A DNA stretch of 64,000 bases, taken from positions 24,856,181-24,920,180 of the forward strand of contig NC_073303.1 of assembly GCF_027595985.1 (NCBI RefSeq), in the 5' to 3' direction. Numbering within the stretch: position 1 is the first letter of the stretch; the number at the start of each line of letters is the position of its first letter. The translations under genes were made by a program, and so were the position numbers. The notes below the pieces were generated by a model that saw only the letters and a list, made by a program, of their open reading frames with translations, had not been told where the DNA came from and did not search any database. This stretch comes from Sorex araneus (Eukaryota; Chordata; Mammalia; Eulipotyphla; Soricidae). Positions 10,656 to 23,025 of this stretch are shown one piece after another.

Positions 10656-10798
10656 GGGCTGGAGTGATAGTACAGTGGGGAGGGTACTTGCTTTGCTTAT
10701 GCCTGGTCAACCTGGGTTTGGTACCACATACGGTTTACTGAGGCCCTGCCAGCAGTGATTCCTGAGTGGAGAACCAGGAGTAAACCCTAAAAGTGACA
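10656..10798 (+). mobile_element. Diverged SOR-type SINE (type A)
   Basis: GGGCTGGAGTGATAGTACAG head and CCAGGAGTAAACCCTAAAAG end, with an internal deletion. Confidence 0.8.
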
Positions 10799-10850
10799 GA
10801 CAGAAGTGCCCCGCCTAAAAAAAAAATAATAACAATTATTTCTGGGAAGG

Positions 10851-10851
<1 letters not shown>

Positions 10852-10896
<45 letters not shown>
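10852..10896. repeat. (CA)n microsatellite
   Basis: About 22 uninterrupted CA dinucleotides. Confidence 0.98.
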
Positions 10897-10898
<2 letters not shown>

Positions 10899-11019
10899 AA
10901 AATAGGACAAAGAAGGAATTGCATCTCCAATCTTTCTCTAGGTTTTCAACCTACTTTTCTTTTGGCTACTCTATCTCTTTTTCATAAGGACCAATCTAGA
11001 TCATTCCCTTGATGTAATA

Positions 11020-11211
11020 ATGGCTACTGAGAAGATGAAGAACAAACTGCTGGAAGATGAGGAGGGTGACATGGATGCAGCCGATATAGGAAAAATAAGC
11101 TACATGGAAAGATGTTTATCTACGTTGAAAGAGGCCTTAGTGCTTAGACATTTTTTAATCTTCTACTCAAATCCACTACCTTTTGTGTACGGAATAAAAC
11201 TAATGGACTGA
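11020..11211 (+). other. Unrecognised 63-codon open frame
   Basis: Begins MATEKMKNKLLEDEEGDMDA and ends FVYGIKLMD. Unlike most short frames in this window it does not overlap a recognised repeat, and its N-terminus is acidic and compositionally protein-like. A nearby GTAAGA at 11497 could be a splice donor. I do not recognise the family. It may be an old pseudogene fragment, an exon of an unknown transcript, or chance. Confidence 0.2.
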
Positions 11212-11640
11212 ATTATGGAAGAAATAATGGAATAAAAACTGCTGCTTATGGTAGAATATCAATACTCATACCATTAATATTTATAGAAAAATGGGAGTTT
11301 CTCTGAAAAATATATTTTTCAACAGGGATAAAGAAGAAAAAAACATGAGGTCATTGTTTATCAACCTAAAGAAGTTCTGAATCCCTCTTCCAAAGTAACG
11401 AATTGTTGCAAACCGCTGTGGTGAAAGAGCTTTCAGAAAGCATGCATGACCAGACTTGTCAGCAACCAGTCACTCTCGGCTATGGCAAGAAAACCAGGTA
11501 AGAAATTCTTCATATTAACACCAAGATAAATATTCCAGTTACTATTATTTTTCTTGTTGTTGGGAACATAAAACTGGGCATGAAATGAAATACTTAAATA
11601 TTAACTATAAGGAGGTACCGGCAATGTTCACCAACAGAGT
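11212..11640. other. Unassigned AT-rich sequence
   Basis: Contains a possible splice donor at 11497 (CCAGGTAAGA). No exon can be confirmed. Confidence 0.25.
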
Positions 11641-11800
11641 TTTGTTTATGGGCCACACCCTGCGGTGCTCAGGACTTACTCCTGGCTCTGTGATCAGGGA
11701 ACACTCCTGGTGGGGCTCTGGGACCAAACTGGGTGCTGGGGATGAAAGGTAGGTCGCCCGAGTTTCACCACCGTATTCCTCTGTACTATCTCTGCAGTTC
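11641..11800 (-). mobile_element. Old SOR-type SINE, minus strand
   Basis: GGGCCACACCCTGCGGTGCTC, then ACTCCTGGCTCTG and a degraded B-box complement. Strongly diverged. Confidence 0.65.
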
Positions 11801-12544
11801 CAGTTCCAATAAAGTTTACAGGTGATAAACTGATTTTGCCTCATGATATTAAATTTTACTTCTCATTAGTCCTTAGGCACTGATTTGACAAAGAATTAGA
11901 TGGTTCGACTAAAAGTCGATCCATTTTTTATTTTAATAAGGCTTTTTCTTTAGGCATAATCTGACATTGTATTTGTGAAGGTAGATAAAATTGTTTCATT
12001 TAAAAAAGAAAAAAAGCGTGATTCTTAAATATCCCTGATTGTTGGGGACAAGACCTATGATTTAAAGAGCATTAATGAAAAGCTTTTGAGGTGCTAGAGA
12101 AATGCCTTGCAAGGACAAGTCCTTTGATGGACAAGCTCCATCCTGAGAATCTCTGATCCTGTGAGAACCTTGGGCTGGTGGCGGCCCTGGTGACCCCCAG
12201 CATCCACTGGACAGAGCAACACTACAGCCTGGCCCCTAGCTTTGAACTTGTGTTTACAGTTCATTGCAAAGTGGTCCCCAGACTCCCTGTGCATGTATTG
12301 GGAACCCCCCATCCCTTCCAAAAAAAGAGGTGCTGGGATGAAATGGATGGGATATTAGGCTTTTATATGGCAAATATGGTAAGCACCTGAATTATTAAAA
12401 CAAATTATCTTAAATCTTAGAATTTCATGCCCCTGCGAAGGTGTAAATTTCAACACCTGATTCGTGCCAAGTGAAGGCATTTTCTAGAACAAGCTCAACT
12501 GGCTGAAGTATTGCATTTTCACCAGGGCGGATTCTGTCGACTAC
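11801..12544. other. Unassigned sequence
   Basis: No gene recognised. 12060-12330 may hold a very old SINE remnant. Confidence 0.3.
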
Positions 12545-12558
12545 AAAAACTTTCTAGA

Positions 12559-12742
12559 GGGGCTGGAGCGATAGCACAGCGGGTAGGGTGTTTGCCTTGC
12601 ACGTGGCCGACCCGGGTTCGATTCCCAGCATCCCATATGGTCCCCTGTGCACCGCCAGGAGTAATTCCTGAGTGCAGATCCAGGAGTAACCCCTGTGCAT
12701 CGCCAGGTGTGATCCAAAAAGCAAAAAAAAAAAAAAAAAAAA
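12559..12742 (+). mobile_element. SOR-type SINE (type A), near consensus, with TSD
   Basis: Intact A-box-like and B-box-like parts and a long oligo(A) tail. The 14-bp direct repeat AAAAACTTTCTAGA lies at 12545-12558 and 12743-12756. Confidence 0.95.
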
Positions 12743-12929
12743 AAAAACTTTCTAGAACGTGTTTTTTTTTTCTTACTTGCAATGTAATTTCCACACTGTA
12801 ACGCCCACCCGTGTGGTTCCACTCTGTCTATCACGGAGGCAAAGACTTTCCATCTAGGGGTTCCCGGAGTTCCAATTGGTTCACCGAGGGCCCAACCAAT
12901 AGAAATGGGGGGAGCCCACATCAGCCTCT

Positions 12930-13420
12930 CGTTTCTTTCCCTCACTTCTCGGGGCGCTTCTCCCCATACACCTGGCGACACTGAGAGGCGCGCAGGGCGA
13001 GGGACGCGGGAGAAGCTCGGGGGAGAATGCGCTCGCGGCTGCCTGCCGGGAGCCTGCTCTGCGCCTGCGCGGTGCGCACGCGCGCCTCATTGGCCCCCGC
13101 CGGCCCACGTGACAGCCACGCCCAAACGGCCGCGGCTCGACGCGGTCCCCGCGGTCCCCGCGCTGCCGTCCCCGCAGGTGCCGCGCAGGTGCCGCACAAG
13201 CTCCGGAGGCCTGGGGGGAAAAAAATGAAAATTAAAAGGCCTCGAGTCCCGAGGAAAACTCTTACGGAGGAAGCCGAGCATCTCTGCGAGGATCCCTTCT
13301 CCCCCAGCGACGTTTGTCCCGGGCCGCAGCGCCGGGACACTGGCAGTCCCAGGCCGTTAGTGGCCTGAAGGTGACTGGCTGAACCCCAAAGCCGCTGTGG
13401 CTCAGGGGGAAGCTACACAC
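12930..13420. promoter_or_regulatory. CpG island, candidate bidirectional promoter (PXT1/KCTD20 side)
   Basis: The most CpG-dense stretch of the window. Immediately to its left are CCAAT-type boxes (CCAATTGG near 12873 and AACCAATAG near 12895). Inside are a repeated GCGC-rich block resembling NRF1 sites (CTGCGCCTGCGCGGTGCGCA, 13059-13078), an ATTGG box (13088-13092) and the E-box CACGTGAC (13107-13114). There is no TATA box. Established context: human PXT1 and KCTD20 are divergent neighbours with adjoining 5' ends, and PXT1 coding exons lie downstream here on the plus strand. The assignment to these genes is inference; the CpG island itself is seen directly. No first exon or coding start could be fixed. 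Confidence 0.65.
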
Positions 13421-14079
13421 AGAAGCTTAATTGGGGGGGGGGGAGCGAAAAGGAAACTCCCCCTAACTCTGGTGTGAGAAACGGTCACGCCATGGGCTTT
13501 TTGTTGGTTTTATAGTTTTCCTTAGGAAAGTTGAGGGGGTGGGTGTCCCTGTGGTGTGAGGGGGATGAGAACCTCGGGGAAACGGGACCGGAAAACCAGA
13601 TGGGCCGAGTGAAACCCCCCCACCCCGCAGCGCTCCTCTCGTTTGAACCCGCCCTAAATTACCGACGGGAGAGGCCATGGGAAATAAAGCCCCTCCCCCG
13701 AGCACTGTGGGTGGGAGCAGCAGGTACAGGAAGTGACGGACCGGGCCTGAGGCATCCTGGCATCCTCTGTCCCTCCGAACAGTGCTCGTTTTCGGTTTCT
13801 GTCATGTTCAGGTTCTAAGACTCAACCCCAAGACCCTGGATGTGCTGGGGGCGGGGGGTGTGTTGCACGCAGCCTCGAAAGCCCCAGGCTGTGGCTACAC
13901 CCCAGAAACTCTCCTCCACTCCTCTACTTACCTCTTTAAAAAATTTTCCATACAACCCCCCCACCCCACCCCAAAATTTACGATCTGCTATATTCCAGTC
14001 ACTGCTGGGTTCTTAAGGTGACAATGGTGTTTAAAAATAATAACAGCCTCTTTCCTCCTGGAGGGTTGGATGGGCTGCA
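13421..14079. other. GC-moderate flank of the CpG island
   Basis: Homopolymer G and C runs. No gene or repeat recognised. Confidence 0.35.
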
Positions 14080-14840
<761 letters not shown>

Positions 14841-14841
14841 T

Positions 14842-14842
<1 letters not shown>

Positions 14843-14878
<36 letters not shown>
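14843..14878. repeat. (TA)n microsatellite
   Basis: About 17 TA dinucleotides. Confidence 0.95.
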
Positions 14879-14879
<1 letters not shown>

Positions 14880-15149
14880 CAAATGGTGAGAGATCATAAT
14901 GTCTTGGAAGATTTGTATAAGGTTTCTTTGAGACTGTAACATTTGAGATATGCTTCTAAGGTAAGATTTGGTCATAGGGAGAATATAGTTCAGTTACAGT
15001 AGGTGGTTCAAGAAGAGTCAGGAGATGGTGCAGATAACATTCTAAGGACCTTGGAAATCAATCCAGTGAGTTTGTAGGAAAAAAATTGAGAAAAATATTT
15101 TATTTAAGATTTAAGACTTTTTAAAGATATTTTAAAGTTTAAAGTAGTT

Positions 15150-15945
15150 TAGTTGGCCTCTGGGATCATGCTCGTGCAGCAGCAGAAAGGCCACACATGT
15201 GTGGCCGCTGCGCTTAAATCTCGGCGGAGGGCGGGGCCGGTAGCCCCCACCCCTGGGTTCTCCCCCGTCCTGCAGCAGCCGGCTGATACCTCCATTTTGT
15301 ACTCAAAAAGCGGTGATCACCATGCTGTGCCCGGAAAGGAAAGGTTGAGAGAAAGAAACCCTTCCCCCCTGGCACCGCATGGGGCAGTGGCTCAGTTCAC
15401 AGTCTAGAGGCATTTCTGCCTGCATAGCCCCACGCCAGCCGAGGAGAGGAAATATCCTTCTTTCTCAGTTTTTTTTCCCTTTTCGGGGAGAAGCGGCGTG
15501 GCATCCGCCATATTATGAGGTCTATTAAGCAGGTACGAACTTGGTGGCACTGGAAGGAGAAAAAAAGAAAAAAAAATTATGTACTTCGAATAGCAGGAGT
15601 TCATATCTCTTCACTCTCAGCAGTGGAAAACTAATTATCAAATGCAACTAATTATCAAATGCTTCCTTAGCAGTAGGGCTGTCTTTTTTGGGGGGAAACT
15701 CCAACAACAATAGTGAGTTTTGTGTTGAAATATGGAATGTAATCAAGGTAAAGAGAAAATGAAGTGAAATTTATCAGTTACACAGGCGGGGGTAGGGGCG
15801 CGGGGGGTGGGAGGTATACTGGGGATTTTGGTGGTGGAATATGGGCAATGGTGAAGGGATGGGTGTTTCAGTATTGTACAACTGAGACATAAGCCTGAGA
15901 ACTCTAACTTTCCACATGGTGATTCAATAAAACAAATAACTTTTT
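15150..15945 (+). mobile_element. L1 3' end with GC-rich unit, plus strand
   Basis: GC-rich block (GGCCTCTGGGATCATGCTCG to CACAGTCTAGAGGCATTTCT), then GGAAAACTAATTATCAAATG and the purine-rich GGGGTGGGAGGTATACTGG, ending in CACATGGTGATTCAATAAAA and an A-rich tail. Confidence 0.8.
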
Positions 15946-16080
15946 GTTAAAAAAAGATATTTTTAAGTTTACCTTGGAAAATTTACATTATACCCAAAGG
16001 TTGCAATAATGAGACTATGGCTACTCATATACCCTTCACATGACTTTACCTTGTGTGTGCACACGCATACACATGCACAT

Positions 16081-16155
16081 ATGCTGCCAGGGATCAAATC
16101 CAGTGGCCAGAACCTTATACATGCAAAGCATCTGCTCTACCACTGAGTCACATCT
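16081..16155 (-). mobile_element. Old tRNA-derived SINE, minus strand
   Basis: GCCAGGGATCAAATCCAGTG (B-box complement) and CTCTACCACTGAGTCACAT (A-box side). This resembles ID-like tRNA SINEs rather than SOR. Confidence 0.5.
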
Positions 16156-16269
16156 TTTTGCTTGTGTGCATGTGTGGTCGCATTTGCTTTCTCTTTCTCT
16201 GCAACTCCCCCTTGCCACACTGATATACAAGCATGTTTTTCCTCTTCCTCCTCCATCCCCTGTCACTTT

Positions 16270-16705
16270 ATTTAAACCTGTGGTTTACAAAGTCGTTCAT
16301 GATGATTTGTTACAGGCCTTCAATATTCCAACTCCAGTCCTACCACCATTATCACCTTGTCTCTACCATTGTCTCCATTTTCCAATCACCCCTCAAGCCT
16401 GCCCTTATAGCAAGCCAATAGTAATTTATTTTACATATAGCAAATGATCAAAAAATTATTTCTGCAGAAAAAAATTTGCAAAAGTTGCTTTATCTCACTA
16501 TGAGGGCGTTAAGTCCTCGCCTAAGAGTTTTTCTAAGCTGTTGTTCCAAGTGAAGCCTTCTGTGTTAATGTTTTTGTGAGTTGACATTTGGTTGGCTTCT
16601 GCGTCACATCCCATCCAACCTGGTGCACTACTACTGGGATGTCTGTGTTGTAGAGTTTGGACATATTGCACGGCTGAAAATACCACTGCGCGGTCTAGAA
16701 AACAC
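16270..16705 (-). mobile_element. L1-related 3' end, minus strand
   Basis: CGTTCATGATGATTTGTTAC, CAATATTCCAACTCCAGTCC, then CACATCCCATCCAACCTGGTG. Same family as the 9.9-10.4 kb copy. Confidence 0.75.
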
Positions 16706-19700
16706 AGTATGTTTTACTCTGAGATAAAATTGAAGACATACTAGCTTCATCTCTAAATAATTTACCATTTTGCCTCCCAAGAACAAAGGTTTTTTTTCTA
16801 CATAACCACAATACAATTGTAATATTACTGTGATAGTTTTAAATTTTAATTGTAAATAATTTATTCAATGATTGTTAACAGATGCTGTGAGTTTTAAGTA
16901 GCTTGACCCTTAAAATGTAACTGACATATTGAAAGTGTTGAGTAAGTTTTAAACATGTTTTAAATTTTATTGTTAAAAATTACAGGATATGCGAAGGTAT
17001 ATTGTGAAAATCTTTCCTGTATTTTCTTATTGAATTTGCTCAGTTTCTACTCTTGTCACTTAAAATCATAGGTTACCATAGTATTTAGATTATTAGATTA
17101 TTTATTAATTTTATTTATGCAAATGCAACTAATTGTAAACATATTTTTTATTCCCTTTATTCTTATTTCAAGGGGATTATTAAGTACTGATCTTGTTGTC
17201 TCACTTAACTATATGATCAGGATATCATTTTGCATTAATACATGGAAAGCCTCCGCATTCCTTTTTATAGGGTCGTTATATTTCATTTTGTGGGTAAATT
17301 CTAACTGATTTAAGTTTGGGTTTTTCCCATGACTAAACACTGAAATCAATGCTACAACAAATTTGCTACAGCAATTGTGAGAGTATCTCTAGTCTTAAAA
17401 GTGTAAATGTGTGATTGTGTATTATTGTTGTTTCATAATTTTAAATGAAAATTATCTTCAAGATAAACTTAAAAGATTTGGCTGTTTTATTTATTTTTTT
17501 GTTTTAATAACTTATAAGAGAAGAGAGCATTTTTACCCAAATTATAATATACTTTTATAGCCCATTGTCTTCCTACTGTATATTTATCATTATAGTGAAC
17601 AATATCTGTTGAACACCATTTATTTATAATGTACTCAGCTAGGTCTCAGATTTCTGGAATTGATACATGTCCAGAGGGTTCACTATCTGATTGGTCAGAC
17701 ATGCACAAAATATTAAATTAGATTTCATAATGCAAAACATACCTCTCAGTTCTTTCTTGCGCCTATCTCCAAGTCTGTCTTTCTCTGCCCCTTTCCCTAA
17801 CTAGCCCCAAGGCTTGATGGCTTTCTTCCTTTATTCCAAGATCTATTACTAGAGGATAGACTCAAGGAGGCTACAAATATAAGGAAGGACTTGGGTGAGT
17901 TTCTGCTAATTCTTGTACCTTAAGGAAAATAAGGGTGAACTCGGTCGAGTTCCTACGCTGCACAAGCAACTACCCTGTCAGAACCACGTGGTAAATGCCG
18001 GGCCATATCTGTGTCTATTTGATGTGCTCAGCCTAGGAATTAACCACTGCCACCATGTTCTCAGGGGAATTATGGAATTTAGACAGGGATGATATTTAGC
18101 TCTTTAAGGTCAAGAAAAATATATGGAAGTGGCCTCAAGCTAGGGAGGTGGTTCTTTGTCTTTAGGAGGAACGAATATATGCAGAACTTCAGTAACCGCT
18201 GTTTCTCTCCAATTCCAGTTCCATCAGGAGAGTAATGAAAGTAGATAACAGCAGAGATATTTGTTAAGATATGTGGGCATGAGAACACTCAAGGGAGAGT
18301 TTGGGGTGAGGGTTTTTAAGGAGTTTTAAGGGTCTTTAAGGGCTTTTAAGGAGGGTTGTTGAGATACCCAGACAGCGGAGTATGCATTAGGGTTTGGCAT
18401 GAGTCATACAATTGGAATGGTGCAGAAATTGGACGTTTTTTATAAGGACTGCATGGTTGCTCATACATTTTATGTATAATTAGCATCATATTCAACTATG
18501 GGATGTATAACTTAATATGTATTTTGGTTTACTGAGGAGGAAAGTGAAATAGGGTTATGGTTCAATCCATCGACTATGCCCCGGATCTGACAGGAAGTTT
18601 CTAAGGCTGCCTTGGGTATGTCTCAAGGTCCCTTTATTTTTCTTTAGACCCAGAGCTAGTCCACTTTGTTTCTTATTTTTCACACTGCTACTCCTTAACA
18701 CATTCATTACTAGTATGTATTTAATTTGTATTCTCTCTCCCTAATGCAGATGGTATATTTGTATTTCCTATCTGACAGTTAGACAATTAAACTCATGGTG
18801 TAAATCATTATGCTTTTGATAGCACAGCAGGGCTGGCCCTAAAACATATTTTGAAAGTTGATATTTAGAGGACATCTCCACTTGGTTACTCTTATGTCTC
18901 CCAAGTCAGAAAATTTTCCCTATCCATATAATCTGTTACCAAGCTCAATTCAGATATTATCTTCTTTGGTACATATTCCCTGATTCTCTAATGCAGACCT
19001 TGATTTTACTTGGACATGTTGGATTGAGCCTTATGTCTCTCTCCCGCTAGAATCTTTGAGGAAAAAGGTATAGGGAATCTTGTTCAAGGACTATGGACAA
19101 AAACACTAAATAAAAAAATCTGTTCTAAAAGTCACTACTAACTACATATAGGTTATTGAGCACTTAAATATGGCAAGAGCAGTTAATAAAAGGAATTTTT
19201 AATTTATTTGATTTTAAGTTTAAAAATTGATCCTTTGATTTTTGGGGGGAAATTAAGTATGCTTTTAATAATTTGGATATATGAATATACGTTTTAAACT
19301 ATAAACTTTATGAAATCTAACTACAGATCAAGGTTTTCCAGTGAAAAGTTAGCACCTGAATTGAGATATTCTGTAAGTATAAAATAAACACTGGACTCAA
19401 AGACTTGAGTATAATAAAAATATTGTAAAGCATATCATTATTTTATATTAATTATATTTATATTTATATAATTTTAATATGTAAATATGTTAATTGAAAA
19501 TATATATATATTACCCATATTAGATTTACCTAATTTCACCACTGAAAAAATTTAAATGAGTAATTAAAATTATATTTCCATCATACATAGTTAATACATT
19601 TCACTAAAAGGCTTTGCTTTTTTATAGTCTTTATGATGATGCAATTTCAGCCTCTTACTGATTAAGACAGTTTTTGATGACTAGTGAGCAATTTACAGTA

Positions 19701-19763
19701 GTTAATGAGATTATCTCTTTTAAATTGTTTCCATTAAAATCAGATCACAATCTACCTTCTCAG
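16706..19763. other. Repeat-poor AT-rich intron-like sequence upstream of the PXT1 exon
   Basis: About 3 kb with no young SINE or L1, unlike the rest of the window. No further exon of PXT1 could be recognised by eye. Confidence 0.45.
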
Positions 19764-19874
19764 TCCAAGGATAATAGCATTGGCCAGAACCATAACCAGG
19801 AAGAAATAATCCCCAAGTTGGCCATGCAGCTAAGAAACATTGGGGACACCATCAATCGTAGGATGGTTCATGAG
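19764..19874 (+). CDS. PXT1: PXT1, penultimate coding exon (BH3-like region)
   Basis: PXT1 is a small testis protein reported to reach peroxisomes and to promote germ-cell apoptosis through a BH3-like motif. The exon is bounded by a polypyrimidine tract and acceptor (ACCTTCTCAG) and a strong donor (GAG/GTGAGT at 19875). It is 111 nt, 37 codons, in phase 0 at both ends. It encodes QEEIIPKLAMQLRNIGDTIN, a BH3-like pattern (L-x3-G-D). From the internal Met at 19824-19826, 17 codons remain here; with the next exon this gives 51 residues, the length of the short known PXT1. The frame is open upstream, which fits a longer isoform using earlier exons that I could not find. Identification is from remembered similarity to mammalian PXT1 and is firm because splicing, phase and length all agree. 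Confidence 0.85.
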
Positions 19875-20006
19875 GTGAGTGACTCTTCATTTTCCCTGGA
19901 AAGGGCCTATTAGGTAGGAGAAACCAGAGAGAACAGTGACTGGGAACTAGAAGAATACATGGATTAGTAAGATACCAGCCCACCAAACATTAGATTTTAA
20001 AATAAT

Positions 20007-20095
20007 GGAGCTGGTAATGTAGCTCAGTGCTAGAGCATGAACCTTTCATGCATGAAGCCCTCAGTTCTACCCCTGGCACTACAAAAAAATAATAA
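20007..20095 (+). mobile_element. Old ID-like tRNA SINE
   Basis: GTAATGTAGCTCAGTGCTAG (A-box-like) and GCCCTCAGTTCTACCCCTGG (B-box-like), followed by an A-rich tail. Confidence 0.6.
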
Positions 20096-22195
20096 ATTGC
20101 AAAGAAACAAACACTGTGTTAACCCACTAATCTTCCCGCCCTCCTCCCCCGGATAAACAAAAATAAAAAATAAATTAAAAATGTGAACTTAAATCAGAGC
20201 CAGTATTTGGTTTCATATTTGCTATTCAAACTAGGGTCAATAGAGTAACGGCTTCAATATCACTTGGCAGCAAATCAAATATATGAAATTTTAGTTCCCA
20301 TTCCACAACAGTGGAATCAGAGCCTACTTTTTTACACACACCCCAGGGAATTTGTGTGCATATTGAAATATGAAAAACTTTGCTCCACTCCCCTCAAATA
20401 AAGGTGTACTGGAGCTACAGACACACCAGGAGAGATTCTGATTTATAGGAATGAGGTGTGATCTGATCAGGCATTTGAAAATATTGCCTTGTTCAGAGAA
20501 ACTCTGCCTGAGATTGCTTTCTCCTTGAACCACTTCAAAGATTATGACCTAAGCCAGGATTTCTTATACATGTTTTCTCTTCATGACCCCTTTTCACATA
20601 AGAAATGCAATTTGTGCATCACTACCAGAAATGCCTGATTCATTACACAGTTTATTCAGAATTTAGTTTTAATTATTGTGTCTTCAGAAACCTTTTACTG
20701 CTGCCAAAGTTTTTACCACACCCTAAGTTTAGTTTTGTGACCCCATGTGGGATCTTGAACCCACAATTTTAGAGTATCTAAGTCATATTCACACCAATTT
20801 TTCTTACTTTCTTCTGATCATTATAAGAGATAATGAGGTAAAACAAATTAATGTTTGTAAAATTATAGGTAATAAAACTACAGTGAACTTAATTTTCTTC
20901 CAGAACTACCTGTAGTTACCAGAAGAGAGACTAGTCACCTGGGGCTATTCCCTGACAGGACAGGGGTCTGTTCCTCAGAGTCCAACTTCTTGTCTTTAGT
21001 TACATGCACCTTTCCTGTGATGATCTGTTTTAATTGTTGCTGCTACCATCATGATGGTTTCAGGGAATCCCATGTTCTCTGCGGTGTTCTGATCCAAATG
21101 TTACAATAAACAGCCTTTCCCAAAGACAAAATGTGTATGCAAGATCCCATTAACAACACAACTAAAATGAAAAAGAAATAGAGAGGTAATAAACACAAAG
21201 TATTTGATAGACTAATTTGTTTGAATGAGATTCAAACAAATATTCATTTAGTGCCTAGTATATGCCAAACTCATTTCGAGGCACAGGTGGTTAAAGAAGA
21301 AAGCAGGATAGAAAATGGGTCTGCTCTAACAACTCTTCATGTAAGGGGGGACAGACAGACAATAAAGCAGAGGAGTCTATAAATACTCTAGTCCAGAGAT
21401 TTCCAGACTCTCCCTTTGGCCTACTGTTCCATTTCAAATAAAAAATATGCTCAGTGCTCTCCTGGAAATCTTTTTCCAGTCAACAGAGAGTGTCCCTAAG
21501 TGTATACAAGGGGCTACTGTAGCCCCCAGTAGATGTCAAGGACTGAGGCTGGAGCACGTGTGGTATGCTTATAAAGAATAGGTAAGAAGTCAGTTTTGCA
21601 GAACCTGAGTGAGGGAGAGAATAGTCAAAGACTTGATCAAAGTACTGGGTAGGGGGCATCAGATCACTTCTTCCTTCAATGAGCCACTGAAGGGCCACTG
21701 AGGAAAAGAGCTACGTTTCAACTGTCCCGGAGGCTGCTGCATTGAGAATAACCAAGAGGAGGAACGAGGATGATGCATCTCCCTTCTTTCTTCTCCTGAT
21801 GGTTCCATGTAACTGTGGTGTTCACTTACTACTCTGCTGACCTGCTGGGTTCTCGGTCATCTCCAGGTTTACTCAGATTCACTCTCCTTTTCACTCGGCT
21901 CTTCCTGTGTGTTCTTTCAACACCAAAGTCAGTTTCCTTGCAGTGGGAAGTGATATGTGAAACCAGAGGAAGAGGCGACAGCCCTTAAAAAGAGCCTCCA
22001 TTTGCTGATGGTGTAGAGGGGGAGCCACTGGGTGGGGAGCTTCCCAAGGGAGTGTGAAAGGGTACGGTCATTACAGGATGGGACAAAATACTCGCCTTCC
22101 ATTTGTAGAACTCATACCAAAAGTAACCCAAAAGCTGGTTTGTGGCACTGACTGAATTAATATTGTTTTCCTTGTATTATTTTCACTTCTCACAG
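20096..22195. other. PXT1 last intron, repeat-poor
   Basis: No SINE, L1 or exon recognised beyond the old SINE at its left. The 3' end has a pyrimidine-rich acceptor (TTTCACTTCTCACAG). Confidence 0.55.
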
Positions 22196-22300
22196 GATCT
22201 TCAACAAGAAGGCAGAGATGCATTGGCTCGTTTTGTCATATTTTTCTTTGGAGGAGTTGATAGGTTCCTGCACTTCCTCTGGAATAACCATTTGATGTAA
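22196..22300 (+). CDS. PXT1: PXT1, terminal coding exon
   Basis: Starts right after the acceptor CACAG and reads DLQQEGRDALARFVIFFFGG, then VDRFLHFLWNNHLM and TAA at 22298-22300. It is 34 codons plus stop, in phase with the previous exon (GAG/GAT, E-D junction). The C-terminus is hydrophobic and aromatic. In the described mammalian proteins, the Asn-His-Leu at the end is proposed as a variant peroxisomal targeting signal. Here the chain ends N-H-L-M, so the signal may be shifted by one residue, depending on how the orthologues end. The 3' UTR follows to the AATAAA at 23001. Confidence 0.85.
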   Translation, partial: DLQQEGRDALARFVIFFFGGVDRFLHFLWNNHLM

Positions 22301-23025
22301 AGAAAATGCAGACATCCAGTTCTGTTTCTCTCCGCCCTCTGAGAAGAAACCTGAATCCCCAGAATGGATGGGAAGAAGATCCTCTCTGTATCTGTCTTTT
22401 TACCCATCAGTGTTGGTTTATGCCTGGAGTTTTGGAAAGCTGTCAACTCACTGATCATTGTCTGCTCCAAGCCACTAGCTCTGAGATGTCTAGAACCACA
22501 AGCTATGAGATATCTAGAACCATGAGCTGTGAGAGATCTAGAAGCACAAGCTGTGAGAGATCTAGAACCACGAGCAGTGAGAGATCTAGAACCACGAGCA
22601 GTGAGAGATCTAGAACCACAAGCAGTGAGATGTCCAGAGCCACCAGTGTCATGGTAGAGCTCAAGGAATACGGAGAAAACGCCAGAGAATGCCAGTGCTC
22701 CTCATAAAGAACCCTCCATCATCCCCTGCCGTGAATGAAGCTGAACCTCATCCTCAAAACAGAGGACACCAAATAGATGCTTCCTTGGGCTTCTCTCTGG
22801 GTTCCATGCCCTCCAGCCATTTGTTGCCTGAGGCCAGATTGCAGGGCACTGTCTTCTCCCTTTACCTTGTCTACCTCACAGATACTCTCTCCCCCAATTC
22901 AGAAGTATTACAAGTACTGAAGTTTGTTGTTATAAATAAGCTCTATGTATGCATTTTGCATGTTTGTAGGAAAATCTTATTCAAAATTATTTTTAAATGA
23001 AATAAATACTTCTTTTTTACTGACA
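22301..23025 (+). other. PXT1: PXT1 3' UTR with poly(A) signal
   Basis: Follows the PXT1 stop. AATAAA at 23001-23006 is the best polyadenylation signal. It contains a 24-bp tandem repeat (listed separately), which leaves a 133-codon frame open from an ATG at 22306, six bases after the stop. Confidence 0.7.
22478..22652 (+). repeat. 24-bp tandem repeat in the PXT1 3' UTR
   Basis: About seven imperfect copies of a unit like GAGAGATCTAGAACCACGAG plus CAGT. As the unit length is a multiple of three, one frame reads a degenerate 8-residue repeat, S-S-E-R-S-R-T-T. Confidence 0.95.

Noticed and set aside
1-12900. KCTD20 coding exons on the minus strand
   Set aside because: No BTB-like exon recognised; the region may be its first intron, but that is only inferred from human gene order.
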